Shown here: positions 14,252 to 23,048 of the stretch, piece by piece
Layout of the letters: the number at the start of each line of letters is the position of its first letter
How positions within the stretch are numbered: the first letter of the stretch is position 1
Source of the DNA: JANYCG01 sp031397915
GTDB lineage: Bacteria; Pseudomonadota; Gammaproteobacteria; Burkholderiales; Burkholderiaceae_C
DNA: 24,523 nt
Direction: 5' to 3'
Assembly: GCA_031397915.1 (NCBI GenBank)
Contig: JANNMM010000087.1
Span: forward strand, 1 to 24,523
Notes under the pieces: model-generated
What the model was told of the DNA's origin: nothing
The model's input: only the letters and a program-made list of their open reading frames with translations
Database searches by the model: none
Position numbers and translations under genes: made by a program

Positions 14252-16012
14252 TCAGGGCTGCTTCGCCGCATTGAGTGCGTTCTGGGTAATCGCCGACAAG
14301 GTGCCACGGGTGGTGATCACGTCCGGGTCAAGCATCACTTCGATCAGCGTGCCCTCCTTGCGCGCCATCGCCGCCAAAAAGGCAGGTTCAAACTCAGCGG
14401 TGTGTGTGATGCGCACGCCCGCGTACCCATAGGCGCGCGCCAGACCGACAAAGTCCGGGTTGGCCAGTGCCGTGCCCGCCACGCGATTCGGGTAATCGCG
14501 CTCCTGGTGCATGCGGATCGTGCCGTACATGCCGTTGTTCAGCAACACGATGATGGTTTTGGCACCGTACTGGGCAGCAGTGGCGAGTTCCTGGCCGTTC
14601 ATCAGGAAGTCGCCGTCGCCGGCCATGGTGAGCACCGTGCGGCCGGTGGTGATGGCGGCGGCAATGCCCGCAGGCACGCCGTAACCCATGGCACCATTGG
14701 TCGGCGCCAGCTGTGTTTTATGGCCTTTGACCAGACCGTGGTGCCGATAGAAGCGGTGCACCCAGCTGGCGAAGTTGCCCGCGCCATTGGTGTGCACGGC
14801 ATCGGCCGGCAGGTGCTTTTGCAGGGTGGCCACGATCGCGGGCATGTCGATGCTACCGGGCAGTTTCTGCGGGATCAGGTTGAATTCATAGTCGGCGTGG
14901 CAGGCGGCAGTCCATGCCTCCCAGGCCACGGAAACCGGCGCACTCAACACTTCAAGCGAACGCGCCGCGGCATTCATCGTGGCCTGGATTGCCAGATCCG
15001 CCTGGTAGACGCGGTTGAGCTCTTCGGCACTGGCATGGATGTGGACCAGTTTTTGTTTCGATTTGGGCGCGGCCAGCCAGCTGTAGCCGCTGGTGGTCAT
15101 CTCGCCCAGCCGCGGGCCTATCGCGATGATGAGGTCGCACTCCTTGAGTTTGGCCGCGAGTTTGGGGTTGATGCCGATGCCCACATCACCCGCGTACTGC
15201 GCATGGAAGTTGTCAAACGTGTCCTGGAAACGGAACGCATTGCCCACCGGGAGTTTCCAGTTCTCGGCAAAACGCTGCAGGGCCTGGGCCGACTGCGGCG
15301 TCCAGCCACCGCCGCCGGCGATCACAAACGGGCGCTCGGCCTTGAGCAGCATCTCGCGCAGGGTGCGCAGGCTTCCTGGGTCGCTCCAGGCCTCAACCGC
15401 TTCCACACGCGGCATGGGCGGCGGCAAGTTGCCTGCAGCGTCGGCCGGCACGGTGGCAGCCAGCATGTCTTCCGGCAGGATCAACACCACGGGGCCGGGG
15501 CGGCCGTTCATTGCCGTGGCAAAGGCGCGCGCCACGTATTCGGGAATGCGGCGCACGTCGTCAATCCGCTCGACGCGCTTGGCCATGCCACCGGTGGACG
15601 GGCCAAAGAAACTCAGAAAATTGACTTCCTGAAACGCCTCCCGGTCACGTGTTTCACTGGCCACGTCGCCGACAAAGAGCACCATCGGGGTGGAGTCCTG
15701 AAAAGCCGTGTGCACGCCGATGGAGGCGTTGGTCGCGCCGGGGCCACGCGTCACAAAACACACCCCCGGACGCCCCGTGAGTTTGCCGTGCGCTTCGGCC
15801 ATGTAGGCCGCGCCCCCTTCTTGCCGGTTGATGATGAACTGGATCTGGTCACGGTGCAAATGGAAACCGTCCAGCACGGCCAGGTAACTCTCGCCCGGCA
15901 CGCCAAAGGCGTGGGTGACGCCTTGGGCCACGAGGCATTCGACCAGCAAATGCCCCCCGATTTGGGTGGCGGATGATGGGCTCTGCAAAGGTGTTGGTGT
16001 GGAGGAAATCAT
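14252..16012 (-). CDS. Thiamine-diphosphate-dependent enzyme (acetolactate synthase-like family)
   Basis: This 586-residue protein has the three-domain layout of the IlvB/pyruvate oxidase/benzoylformate decarboxylase family. The activating glutamate is E65 in NRQEGGAAYMAE. The middle domain begins around 200, and the ThDP/Mg motif starts near 465 (GDGDF) and ends near 493 with NN. GPGATNA and GAMGYGVPAG are typical. These enzymes decarboxylate a 2-keto acid or transfer the resulting unit. The residues seen do not mark a true biosynthetic acetolactate synthase, and no IlvH-type small subunit lies beside it, so a catabolic role is more likely. The frame stays open for some 780 codons upstream, antisense to the divergent gene; the ATG at 16012 begins the family-like sequence and gives a normal length. 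Substrate is unknown. Confidence 0.85.
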   Translation of the reverse strand: MISSTPTPLQSPSSATQIGGHLLVECLVAQGVTHAFGVPGESYLAVLDGFHLHRDQIQFIINRQEGGAAYMAEAHGKLTGRPGVCFVTRGPGATNASIGVHTAFQDSTPMVLFVGDVASETRDREAFQEVNFLSFFGPSTGGMAKRVERIDDVRRIPEYVARAFATAMNGRPGPVVLILPEDMLAATVPADAAGNLPPPMPRVEAVEAWSDPGSLRTLREMLLKAERPFVIAGGGGWTPQSAQALQRFAENWKLPVGNAFRFQDTFDNFHAQYAGDVGIGINPKLAAKLKECDLIIAIGPRLGEMTTSGYSWLAAPKSKQKLVHIHASAEELNRVYQADLAIQATMNAAARSLEVLSAPVSVAWEAWTAACHADYEFNLIPQKLPGSIDMPAIVATLQKHLPADAVHTNGAGNFASWVHRFYRHHGLVKGHKTQLAPTNGAMGYGVPAGIAAAITTGRTVLTMAGDGDFLMNGQELATAAQYGAKTIIVLLNNGMYGTIRMHQERDYPNRVAGTALANPDFVGLARAYGYAGVRITHTAEFEPAFLAAMARKEGTLIEVMLDPDVITTRGTLSAITQNALNAAKQP

Positions 16013-16080
16013 GGCAATATTGTGCCGTGTTGTGGCGTGGGCACTCCCGCTTGCGCCCGCGCGCCAGCTTGCGCATATAG

Positions 16081-16110
16081 TTGCGTTTTCCCACCCCAAT
16101 TCCCTATAGA
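16081..16110 (+). promoter_or_regulatory. Candidate sigma-70 promoter for the molybdoenzyme gene
   Basis: TTGCGT (16081-16086) and TATAGA (16105-16110) are separated by 18 bases. Transcription would begin near 16117, leaving a short leader with AAGG (16121-16124) before the GTG at 16133. This placement rules out an ATG at 16022 as the start and supports the GTG. Assigned by eye. Confidence 0.45.
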
Positions 16111-16132
16111 CCTTGCAACGAAGGCATCCAAC

Positions 16133-18474
16133 GTGAATACAGCGACGCAATTGAATTCGGCCGACAACTCTCCTGCCCGCTTTGGCTCCGGCCAGGCGGT
16201 GCTTCGCCTTGAAGACGAGCAGCTTCTCAAGGGCCTGGGCCAGTTCACCGACGATGTGCAGCCTGCCAACCTCACACGGCTGATTTTTTTGCGCTCGCCC
16301 TACCCGCACGCCGGCATCCGCTCGATCGACACAGCCGCTGCCCGCGCCATGCCGGGCGTGTTGCTGGTGGCCACCGGCGCAGACTTGGTGGCCGCAGGCG
16401 TCAAACCGATTGCTGGCGCAGCCGGCTTCAAACGTGCAGACGGCAAGGACGTGAGTTACCCGGCCCGCCGCGCACTGGCGCATGGCCGCGTGCGCTTCGT
16501 TGGCGAAGCCGTCGCCGCCGTAGTGGCCGAAACCCTGCAGCAGGCGCGCGACGCAACCGAGGCCATCGTGGTGGATTACGAAGAGCTGCCCATGGTGGTG
16601 AACGCGCACGACGCCCTGGCCCCCACCGCGCCGCTGTTGTGCGACACGATTGACGACAACATCTCTGCGGAGATTCGCCACGGCAGTGCCCAGAAAACCG
16701 CCGAGGCGTTTGATTTGGCCAAACATGTCGTGAAACTCGATATCGACAACCAGCGCCTGAATGCACTGCCGATTGAGCCGCGCGCCGTGCTCAACGAGTT
16801 TGACGCAGCCACCGGCCGCCTCACGATTCGCCTCTCCAGCCAGATGCCCACGGCCGAGCGCGACGGTGTCTGCGACTGCCTGGGCCTGCCCAAAGAGAAG
16901 GTGCGCGCAGTCATTGGCGACGTGGGGGGCGGATTCGGCATGAAGACCGGCATGTACCCGGAAGACCTGGCCGTGGCGTATTGCTGCCTGCAGATCAAGC
17001 GCGCCGTGAAGTGGACCGCCGATCGCAGCGAGGAATTTCTGGCCACAGTGCATGGGCGTGACGTGCACACCCAAGCCGAATTGGCGCTCGACGCCAACGG
17101 CAAGATCCTCGCCCTGCGCCTTGACGGCGTGGCCAACGTTGGCGCCTATGCCACTGGCGCCGGTGTTGCCATCCAGTTGATGATTGGCCCCTGGGTGCAA
17201 ACCAGTGTGTACGACATCCGCACGATTGACTTCCATTTCCGGGGTGTCCTGACCAACACCGCGCCCACCGGGCCTTACCGTGGCGCCGGGCGCCCGGAGG
17301 CGATCTACATCATGGAGCGCCTGATGGACGAGGCGGCCCGGCAAATCGGCATGGACCGCATTGAGCTGCGCCGCCGCAACTTCGTGCGCCCGGAGCAAAT
17401 GCCCTACACCAACCCGATGGGTCAGGTCTATGACACCGGCCAGTTCGAACACGTGATGAACCAAGCGCTGCCACTGGCCGACTGGAATGGTTTCGCGGCG
17501 CGCGCGGCCGAGTCGAAAGGCCGGGGCAAATGGCGCGGCCTGGGCATCGCCACGTTTCTGGAATGGACCGGCGGCAACGCCCTGGAGGAACACGTCAAGG
17601 TGGCCGTGCGCGCCGATGGTTTCATCGACGTGATGACCGCCGTCAACCCGATGGGCCAGGGCATTCAAACCACACTGGCGCAGCTTGTGGTCGACAGTTT
17701 CGGCGTGGGCATCGACAAGGTGCGCATCCTCATGGGGGACACCGATCGGGTGAACGGTTTCGGCAGCGCCGGCTCGCGCTCGCTGTTCACCGGAGGCTCG
17801 GCCATTCAGGTAGGCGCCGAAAAAACCATCGAGCTGGGCAAAACGCTGGCCGCCAAGGAACTCGAAGCCGCCGTCGAAGACATCGTCTTCAGCAACGCCA
17901 GCTACAAGGTCAAGGGCACCGACCTGGCCATCGACCTCTTCACGCTCGCAGGCAAACAGCAGGGCCAGCAGATTCATGTGGAGTCCACCCACGCGGTGGC
18001 CGGCCCGACCTGGCCGAACGCCTGCCACATCACCGAGGTCGAAATTGACCCGCAAACCGGCCAGGTAGACGTGGTGTCGTATGCGTCTGTGAACGACGTC
18101 GGCCGGGTCATCAACCCGATGATCGTGCGCGGCCAGCTCGACGGCGGCGCGGTGCAAGGCATCGGGCAGGCGCTGTGTGAACACCTGCGTTATGACCGGG
18201 AAACCGGTCAGCTTGTCACCGGCAGCCTGATGGATTATTGCGCCCCCAAGGCCGACATCATCCAGGGTTTCAAAACCGAGATGGACCAGTCCACACCCTG
18301 CAAAAACAACCGCCTGGCACCAAAGGCGTGGGAGAGCTCGGCACGATCGGTGCAACGCCCTCGGTCATCAACGCGGTGGCCGATGCACTGGCCCGCCACG
18401 GCATGGGCCAACTCGCGCCCCGGCTGCAAATGCCGGTGACCTCCGGCAAGTTGTGGGAACTGATGCAGTCCTGA
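16133..18474 (+). pseudogene. Xanthine/aldehyde/CO dehydrogenase-family molybdopterin-binding subunit, frameshifted near the 3' end
   Basis: Across two frames this encodes about 780 residues of a large molybdenum-hydroxylase subunit (CoxL/XdhB-like). Family marks are GDVGGGFGMKTG (about 262-273) and PYRGAGRPEA (about 381-390), which is the form II-like version of the CoxL loop; NPMGQGIQTT and GGSAIQVG follow. The main frame reads correctly to about 18315, then gives nonsense to a stop at 18439. The expected ending (GTKGVGELGTIGATP to LWELMQS) continues one base out of phase to a TGA at 18472-18474. One missing G in CTGG(G)CACC at 18316-18317 explains it. The catalytic Glu (GAG, 18334-18336) lies after the break. 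The GTG start is chosen for family length and AAGG upstream. No FAD or 2Fe-2S subunit gene is adjacent. The substrate is unknown, and a sequencing error is possible. Confidence 0.82.
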
Positions 18475-18496
18475 GGCCACAACGAGTCCAAGCCCG

Positions 18497-19696
18497 ATGC
18501 AGGAACCCCGCTATGCCTGGGTCGTCGTCTGGGCGACCTTCACGAGCCTGGCGCTGATCTTCGGCGTGGCCTACTCGTTTGCGGCATTCTTTGAGTCTTT
18601 CGCAGCCGAGTTTTCCGCCCGGCGTGCCGACGTGGCGCTGGTCTTCGGCCTGACCGGGCTGGTCTACTTCTCCGTCGGTGCGGTGGGGGGCATGTTGTCT
18701 GACCGTTTCGGGCCGCGCATCGTTTGCAGCCTGGGCATGGTCTGCATTGCCGCTGGCTTGCTGGCCACCAGTGTTGCCCACTCGATGGTGGCGGTGTATT
18801 GGAGTTACGGGGTGGGCATCGGTTTTGGCATCGCCCTGGTGTACACACCCTCGATCGGCAATGTGCAGCCCTGGTTTACGGCGCGCCGTGGCCTCGCCTC
18901 TGGGCTCGCCAGTGCCGGCATTGGCCTGGGTACCGTGGTGTTGCCGCTGCTGGCAAGCGCGATGATTGCGACGCTTGATTGGCGCGTGGCCCTGCGTCTG
19001 CTGGCTGGCGGTGTGCTGGTTCTGGGCCTCGTCGCCACTGGCTTGCTCAAACCCGCGCCGGTGGCTGGTGCCGTTGCCGGCGGGCCGCCAAAAATGCCCA
19101 CTGGCGCCACCCTGGGCCAAGCACTCCGAGACAAACGCTTCTGGTGGTTCTATCTGTTCACGTTTACGGCTGCGCCGACCATGTTCATACCCTTTGCGCA
19201 TGTCTCGGCTTCTGCGCGTGACATCGGTATCAACGAGGCCAGCGCGGTGGGCCTGGTGGGGTTGATCGGAATTGGCAGCCTGATTGGGCGATTCGCAATT
19301 GGTGCCCTGGCAGACCGGTTTGGCCGCGCCCTGACCTTGACGCTGGCACAGGTCTCCATGGGCAGCTCATACCTGTTGTGGATGGTCGCCGGCGGTTACC
19401 CCGCACTGGCGGTTTTCGCGCTGTGGATTGGACTGAGCTACGGCGGCATTGTTTCCCTGATGCCGGCCATCTGCATGGACCTGTTTGGCGCCCGCGCGGT
19501 TTCGGGCATCATTGGCACCTTGTACTCTGGCGCGGCGGTGGGCAACCTGCTCGGGCCGGTTCTGGCCGGCGCCGTGTTTGACCGCTTCGGCAGTTACCAG
19601 CCGGTGTTTTGGGCCTGTCTGGCCTTGTCTCTCCTGGCAGTAGGCGCCATGGCCAGAATGATGCGGCTGATGCGCCAGGCACAAAACCCCACATAG
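18497..19696 (+). CDS. MFS transporter, OFA (oxalate/formate antiporter)-like
   Basis: This 399-residue inner-membrane protein is almost wholly hydrophobic, with about 12 predicted helices. The MFS motif A loop appears twice, after helix 2 (GGMLSDRFGPR, about 61-71) and after helix 8 (GALADRFGR, about 271-279), which marks the two six-helix halves. The short N-terminus and the helix 1 sequence resemble monocarboxylate/OFA-type carriers; the substrate is probably an organic acid but cannot be read from sequence. It starts 22 bases after the stop of the molybdoenzyme gene and precedes the SDR gene by 35 bases, so it probably imports the substrate or exports a product of this catabolic unit. The ribosome-binding site is weak. 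Confidence 0.87.
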   Translation: MQEPRYAWVVVWATFTSLALIFGVAYSFAAFFESFAAEFSARRADVALVFGLTGLVYFSVGAVGGMLSDRFGPRIVCSLGMVCIAAGLLATSVAHSMVAVYWSYGVGIGFGIALVYTPSIGNVQPWFTARRGLASGLASAGIGLGTVVLPLLASAMIATLDWRVALRLLAGGVLVLGLVATGLLKPAPVAGAVAGGPPKMPTGATLGQALRDKRFWWFYLFTFTAAPTMFIPFAHVSASARDIGINEASAVGLVGLIGIGSLIGRFAIGALADRFGRALTLTLAQVSMGSSYLLWMVAGGYPALAVFALWIGLSYGGIVSLMPAICMDLFGARAVSGIIGTLYSGAAVGNLLGPVLAGAVFDRFGSYQPVFWACLALSLLAVGAMARMMRLMRQAQNPT

Positions 19697-19731
19697 ACCC
19701 ATCGCTGTTCAAGCGCATTCAGGAGCCGCCC

Positions 19732-20619
19732 ATGTCCAACCGCCTTCAGGGGAAAATTGCCGTCATCACCGGCGCGTGCTCCGGCATTGGTCTGGCCACA
19801 CTGGAGCTTTTTGTGGCGGAAGGTGCTCAAGTGGTGGCTGCGGATTTGCAGGAAGACATCGGCCGCGAGCTGGAAAAAAAGTTCAACGGTGCGGTGACAT
19901 TCATACCCTGTGACGTGACGCAACCGCCGCAAATCAAGGCCGCAATTGACGCCGCAGTGGCCGGTTTTGGCGGCCTCGACATCCTCTTCAACAATGCCGG
20001 GCGCGGTGGCAGCACCGCAGGGGTTGAAAATTTTGAGGTGGAAGGCTGGGATCAAACCCATGCGCTTTTGCTTCGGGCTGTGGCTGCAGGCACCTCCTAC
20101 GCCGTGCCGCACATGAAGCAGCGCGGTGGCGGTGCCATCATCAACACATCGTCGATTTCCGCCCTGCAAACCGGCTACGCGCCGATTGCCTATTCGGTGG
20201 CAAAAGCCGGCGTTTTGCACTACACGCGCATGGCTGCGCAGGAACTCTCACAACACAAGATCCGCATCAACGCCGTGGTGCCCGGGTTTATCGCCACCTC
20301 GATCTTCGGCCAGGGCCTGGGCATGGACGCCGGGCAGGCGCGTCAGTTTGCGCAGACCGTGGCAGAGCGCAGCGGCAGCGCCAACCCGATAGGCCGCTCG
20401 GGCCTTCCCAGAGACATTGCCGAGGCCGTGTTGTTCTTCGCCTCAGACGCGGCAGGTTTTGTCACCGGCACCCATCTCACCGTGGATGGCGGCCTGACCA
20501 TGGGGCCACGCCATTCCTGGGACCCGCAATCCCCTGGCCCCATGCAAACGGCACTGGGCCTTTCACGCGAGCAGATGGCCGCCATGCGCGAAGCCAACGC
20601 CGCACGCACACAAACCTGA
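19732..20619 (+). CDS. Short-chain dehydrogenase/reductase (SDR)
   Basis: This 295-residue classical SDR has the nucleotide motif TGACSGIG (13-20), NNAG (87-90), catalytic S141, and the YxxxK pair Y154/K158 in YSVAKAG. The D/L near residue 38 in VVAADLQ suggests NAD(H) preference. It carries a C-terminal extension of about 35 residues after the usual VDGG end, including GPRHSWDPQSPGP. The ATG at 19732 is supported by AGGAG (19721-19725); the frame is open further upstream inside the transporter gene but lacks family sequence there. It lies 29 bases before the first acyl-CoA dehydrogenase gene, and a role in oxidising a hydroxyl or hydroxyacyl intermediate of the same pathway is likely. The substrate is not known. 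Confidence 0.9.
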   Translation: MSNRLQGKIAVITGACSGIGLATLELFVAEGAQVVAADLQEDIGRELEKKFNGAVTFIPCDVTQPPQIKAAIDAAVAGFGGLDILFNNAGRGGSTAGVENFEVEGWDQTHALLLRAVAAGTSYAVPHMKQRGGGAIINTSSISALQTGYAPIAYSVAKAGVLHYTRMAAQELSQHKIRINAVVPGFIATSIFGQGLGMDAGQARQFAQTVAERSGSANPIGRSGLPRDIAEAVLFFASDAAGFVTGTHLTVDGGLTMGPRHSWDPQSPGPMQTALGLSREQMAAMREANAARTQT

Positions 20620-20648
20620 GCCAGCCAAAAGTAAACCCGGAGACCCCC

Positions 20649-21830
20649 ATGGACTTGAACACCTCGACTGACGAAACCGCCTTTCGCACGGAAGTGCGCG
20701 CCTGGCTGGCTGCCAATCTGCCCGCCGATCTGCAAACCAAGGTCACGCAATACCAGCATTTGTCCAAAGACGACCTGGTGCGTTGGCACAAGATACTGGC
20801 TCAAAAGGGCTGGGCGGTTCCGCACTGGCCGGTGGAATGGGGCGGAACCGGTTGGGACGTAACCCAGCGCTACATCTTTGACGAAGAAATGGGTTTCGCC
20901 GGTGCGCCGGGCCAGGCGCCTTTTGGCCCGGTCATGTGTGCTGCCGTGTTGATGCGTTTTGGAACGGAGCAGCAAAAAAACCGCTTTCTGCCCCGCATGC
21001 GCGACGGTGAAGATTTTTGGGTACAAGGATATTCAGAGCCTGGTGCGGGCTCTGACCTCGCATCACTCAAAACACGGGCTGAACGCCAGGGTGACCATTA
21101 CCTGGTCAACGGGCAAAAAATCTGGACCACTCTGGGCCACTACGGCGACTGGATCTTCTGCCTGGTACGCACAGACGCCACGGCCGAGAAACGGCAGGAG
21201 GGCATCAGCTTCCTGTTGATCGACATGAAATCCCCAGGCATTGAGGTGCGCCCGCTCATCTTGATGGACGGCGGCCATGAGGTGAACGAAATCTTTTTTG
21301 AGAACGTCAAGGTGCCGGTGGAAAACCTGGTGTTTGAGGAAAACAAGGGCTGGACGGTTGCGAAATTCCTGCTTGGCCATGAGCGCATGGGCAGTGCACG
21401 CACGGGCGGTTTGCGGCGCGAAATGGTGGCCCTGAAAACTCTGGCCGCCCGGGAGACGCGCGACGGCCAATCGCTGATGCAGGACATCCGCTTTCGTGAC
21501 CGGCTGTCCCGCACCGAAATTGACCTGGACGCGCTGGAAATCACCGCCATGCGTTTTCTCGACAAGATGCGCAAATCCGGCCAGCCGCCAGGCGCCGATG
21601 TGTCGATGCTCAAGATTCGTGGCACCGAGATCCAGCAAATGATCACCGAACTCATGATGCAGGCGGTGGGGCCAAACTCGCAACCGTTTGCAGCCGTGGA
21701 AGGCGGCGCTGTAGACGCCTACACCTCGCGGCTCGCAGCGCGTTATTTCAACTACCGCAAAGCCAGCATCTACGCCGGGTCCAACGAGATCCAGAAGAAC
21801 ATCATCGCCAAGATGACCTTGGGCCTGTAA
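20649..21830 (+). CDS. Acyl-CoA dehydrogenase, large (PimC-like) subunit
   Basis: This 393-residue flavoprotein has the full acyl-CoA dehydrogenase fold. YSEPGAGSDLASLKT (128-142) and VNGQKIWTTLGHYGDW (153-168) form the flavin and substrate pocket, and the protein ends in YAGSNEIQKNIIAKM. At the position of the MCAD catalytic glutamate this protein has alanine (A376), while E245 in LLGHERMG sits where isovaleryl-CoA-type enzymes place the base. This pattern is typical of large subunits of two-gene dehydrogenases such as pimeloyl-CoA dehydrogenase PimC. GGAG (20639-20642) lies before the ATG. The partner gene begins nine bases after the stop. The acyl group is unknown; a dicarboxylic or cyclic acyl-CoA is plausible from the family. 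Confidence 0.88.
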   Translation: MDLNTSTDETAFRTEVRAWLAANLPADLQTKVTQYQHLSKDDLVRWHKILAQKGWAVPHWPVEWGGTGWDVTQRYIFDEEMGFAGAPGQAPFGPVMCAAVLMRFGTEQQKNRFLPRMRDGEDFWVQGYSEPGAGSDLASLKTRAERQGDHYLVNGQKIWTTLGHYGDWIFCLVRTDATAEKRQEGISFLLIDMKSPGIEVRPLILMDGGHEVNEIFFENVKVPVENLVFEENKGWTVAKFLLGHERMGSARTGGLRREMVALKTLAARETRDGQSLMQDIRFRDRLSRTEIDLDALEITAMRFLDKMRKSGQPPGADVSMLKIRGTEIQQMITELMMQAVGPNSQPFAAVEGGAVDAYTSRLAARYFNYRKASIYAGSNEIQKNIIAKMTLGL

Positions 21831-21839
21831 GGAAGCAAC

Positions 21840-23036
21840 ATGGATTTCGACTATTCCGACGAGCAAAAGCAGCTCGCTGACTCGCTGCAAAAGTACCTCA
21901 CGGCCCAATACGGCTTTGAGGCGCGCAAAAAAACCCTCCAGTCCGATTTGGGCTTCAGCCCGACCACCTGGACGGCGTTCGCAGAAATGGGCCTCGCCGC
22001 CCTCCCATTTGACGCCAGCGCTGGCGGGTTTGGCGGTGGCGCTGTCGACATGATGCCGGTCATGGAGGCTTTTGGTGAAGCGCTGGTGGTCGAGCCGCTG
22101 CTGGACCACGTCGCCCTGGCATCGCGCCTCGTCGCGCTTGCCGGCACGGCCCTGCAACGCGACGCGATTCTGCCAACCCTGCTCGACGGCAGCCGCAAAG
22201 CCACCTTCGCTTACCTGGAACCTGGGCGTCGCTACGCGCTGGAGCCGGTGAATACGGTCGTGGTGAAGGCCGCGGACGGCGCCGGTGGCTGGCAACTGGA
22301 TGGCGAAAAAGCCGTGGTGATCGGCGCGCCGCTGGCAGACCTGCTGGTGGTTTCTGCGCAAATCAGCCATGGCCAGGGCTGCCCAGTGAGCGGCGGCACG
22401 GGGCTGTTCCTGATGCCACGAAACGCAACCGGCGTGTCGGTGCGCGCCTACCGCACGGTGGACGGGCAACGTGCGGGCGATGTCAGCTTCAACAAAGTCG
22501 TGCTGCCCGCCGATGCCTTGCTGGGTGGCCCTGACCTCGTGCCCGACGCCATGGGCGTCCTGTGCAACGCCCTGCCCCACATCGAAGAAGCCGTGGATTT
22601 CGCCACCGCCCTGCTCTGCGCCGACGCGGTGGGTGCCATGAAATCCGCCACCGACGCCACACTCGACTACACACAGGGCCGCAAACAGTTTGGCATCGCG
22701 ATCGCAAGCTTTCAGGTCCTGCAACACCGCATGGTGAACATGTTCATCGCCTGCGAAGAAGCGCGCTCCATGGCGATCCTGGCGGCCTGCCGTGTCGATG
22801 CTGCGCGCGGACTGACCGACGACGCCGCCATCGCCGTACGCAAAAAAGCCGTCTCCGGCGCCTTGATCAAGGTGGCCGAAGCGGCCCGGCTGGTCAGCCA
22901 GGAATCGGTGCAATTGCACGGCGGCATGGGCATGACGGAAGAGATGAAAGTGAGCCACACCTTTCGCCGATTGACCGCTTCGGTGCAGCGTTTTGGTGAT
23001 GCGGACCACCATCTGGCGCGGTATGCGTCGCAATGA
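21840..23036 (+). CDS. Acyl-CoA dehydrogenase, small (PimD-like) subunit
   Basis: This 398-residue protein is a divergent acyl-CoA dehydrogenase. The C-terminal half keeps FAD-contact elements, R281 in GRKQFG and QLHGGMGMTEE (358-368). The middle domain is degenerate, with YLEPGRRYALEP in place of the usual xEPxAGSD motif. Neither glutamate position is filled: the helix position has LLCADAVGAM, and the C-terminal position has FGDADHH. It probably serves as the non-catalytic half of a heteromer with the preceding gene, completing a shared FAD site, as in PimC/PimD and steroid-type FadE pairs. AAGGAA (21829-21834), overlapping the stop of the first subunit, is its ribosome-binding site, suggesting coupled translation. 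Confidence 0.86.
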   Translation: MDFDYSDEQKQLADSLQKYLTAQYGFEARKKTLQSDLGFSPTTWTAFAEMGLAALPFDASAGGFGGGAVDMMPVMEAFGEALVVEPLLDHVALASRLVALAGTALQRDAILPTLLDGSRKATFAYLEPGRRYALEPVNTVVVKAADGAGGWQLDGEKAVVIGAPLADLLVVSAQISHGQGCPVSGGTGLFLMPRNATGVSVRAYRTVDGQRAGDVSFNKVVLPADALLGGPDLVPDAMGVLCNALPHIEEAVDFATALLCADAVGAMKSATDATLDYTQGRKQFGIAIASFQVLQHRMVNMFIACEEARSMAILAACRVDAARGLTDDAAIAVRKKAVSGALIKVAEAARLVSQESVQLHGGMGMTEEMKVSHTFRRLTASVQRFGDADHHLARYASQ

Positions 23037-23048
23037 CACGGAGTTGCC

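Noticed and set aside
14252..16012. Naming the ThDP enzyme IlvB (acetolactate synthase)
   Set aside because: No small regulatory subunit or branched-chain amino acid gene is nearby, and the family contains many activities that share these motifs.
16013..18355. A minus-strand open frame of about 780 codons fused upstream of the ThDP enzyme
   Set aside because: It is antisense to the molybdoenzyme gene, has no recognisable family sequence, and is rich in His, Gly, Ala and Arg, as expected of a high-GC shadow frame. The ThDP-family sequence begins at the ATG at 16012.
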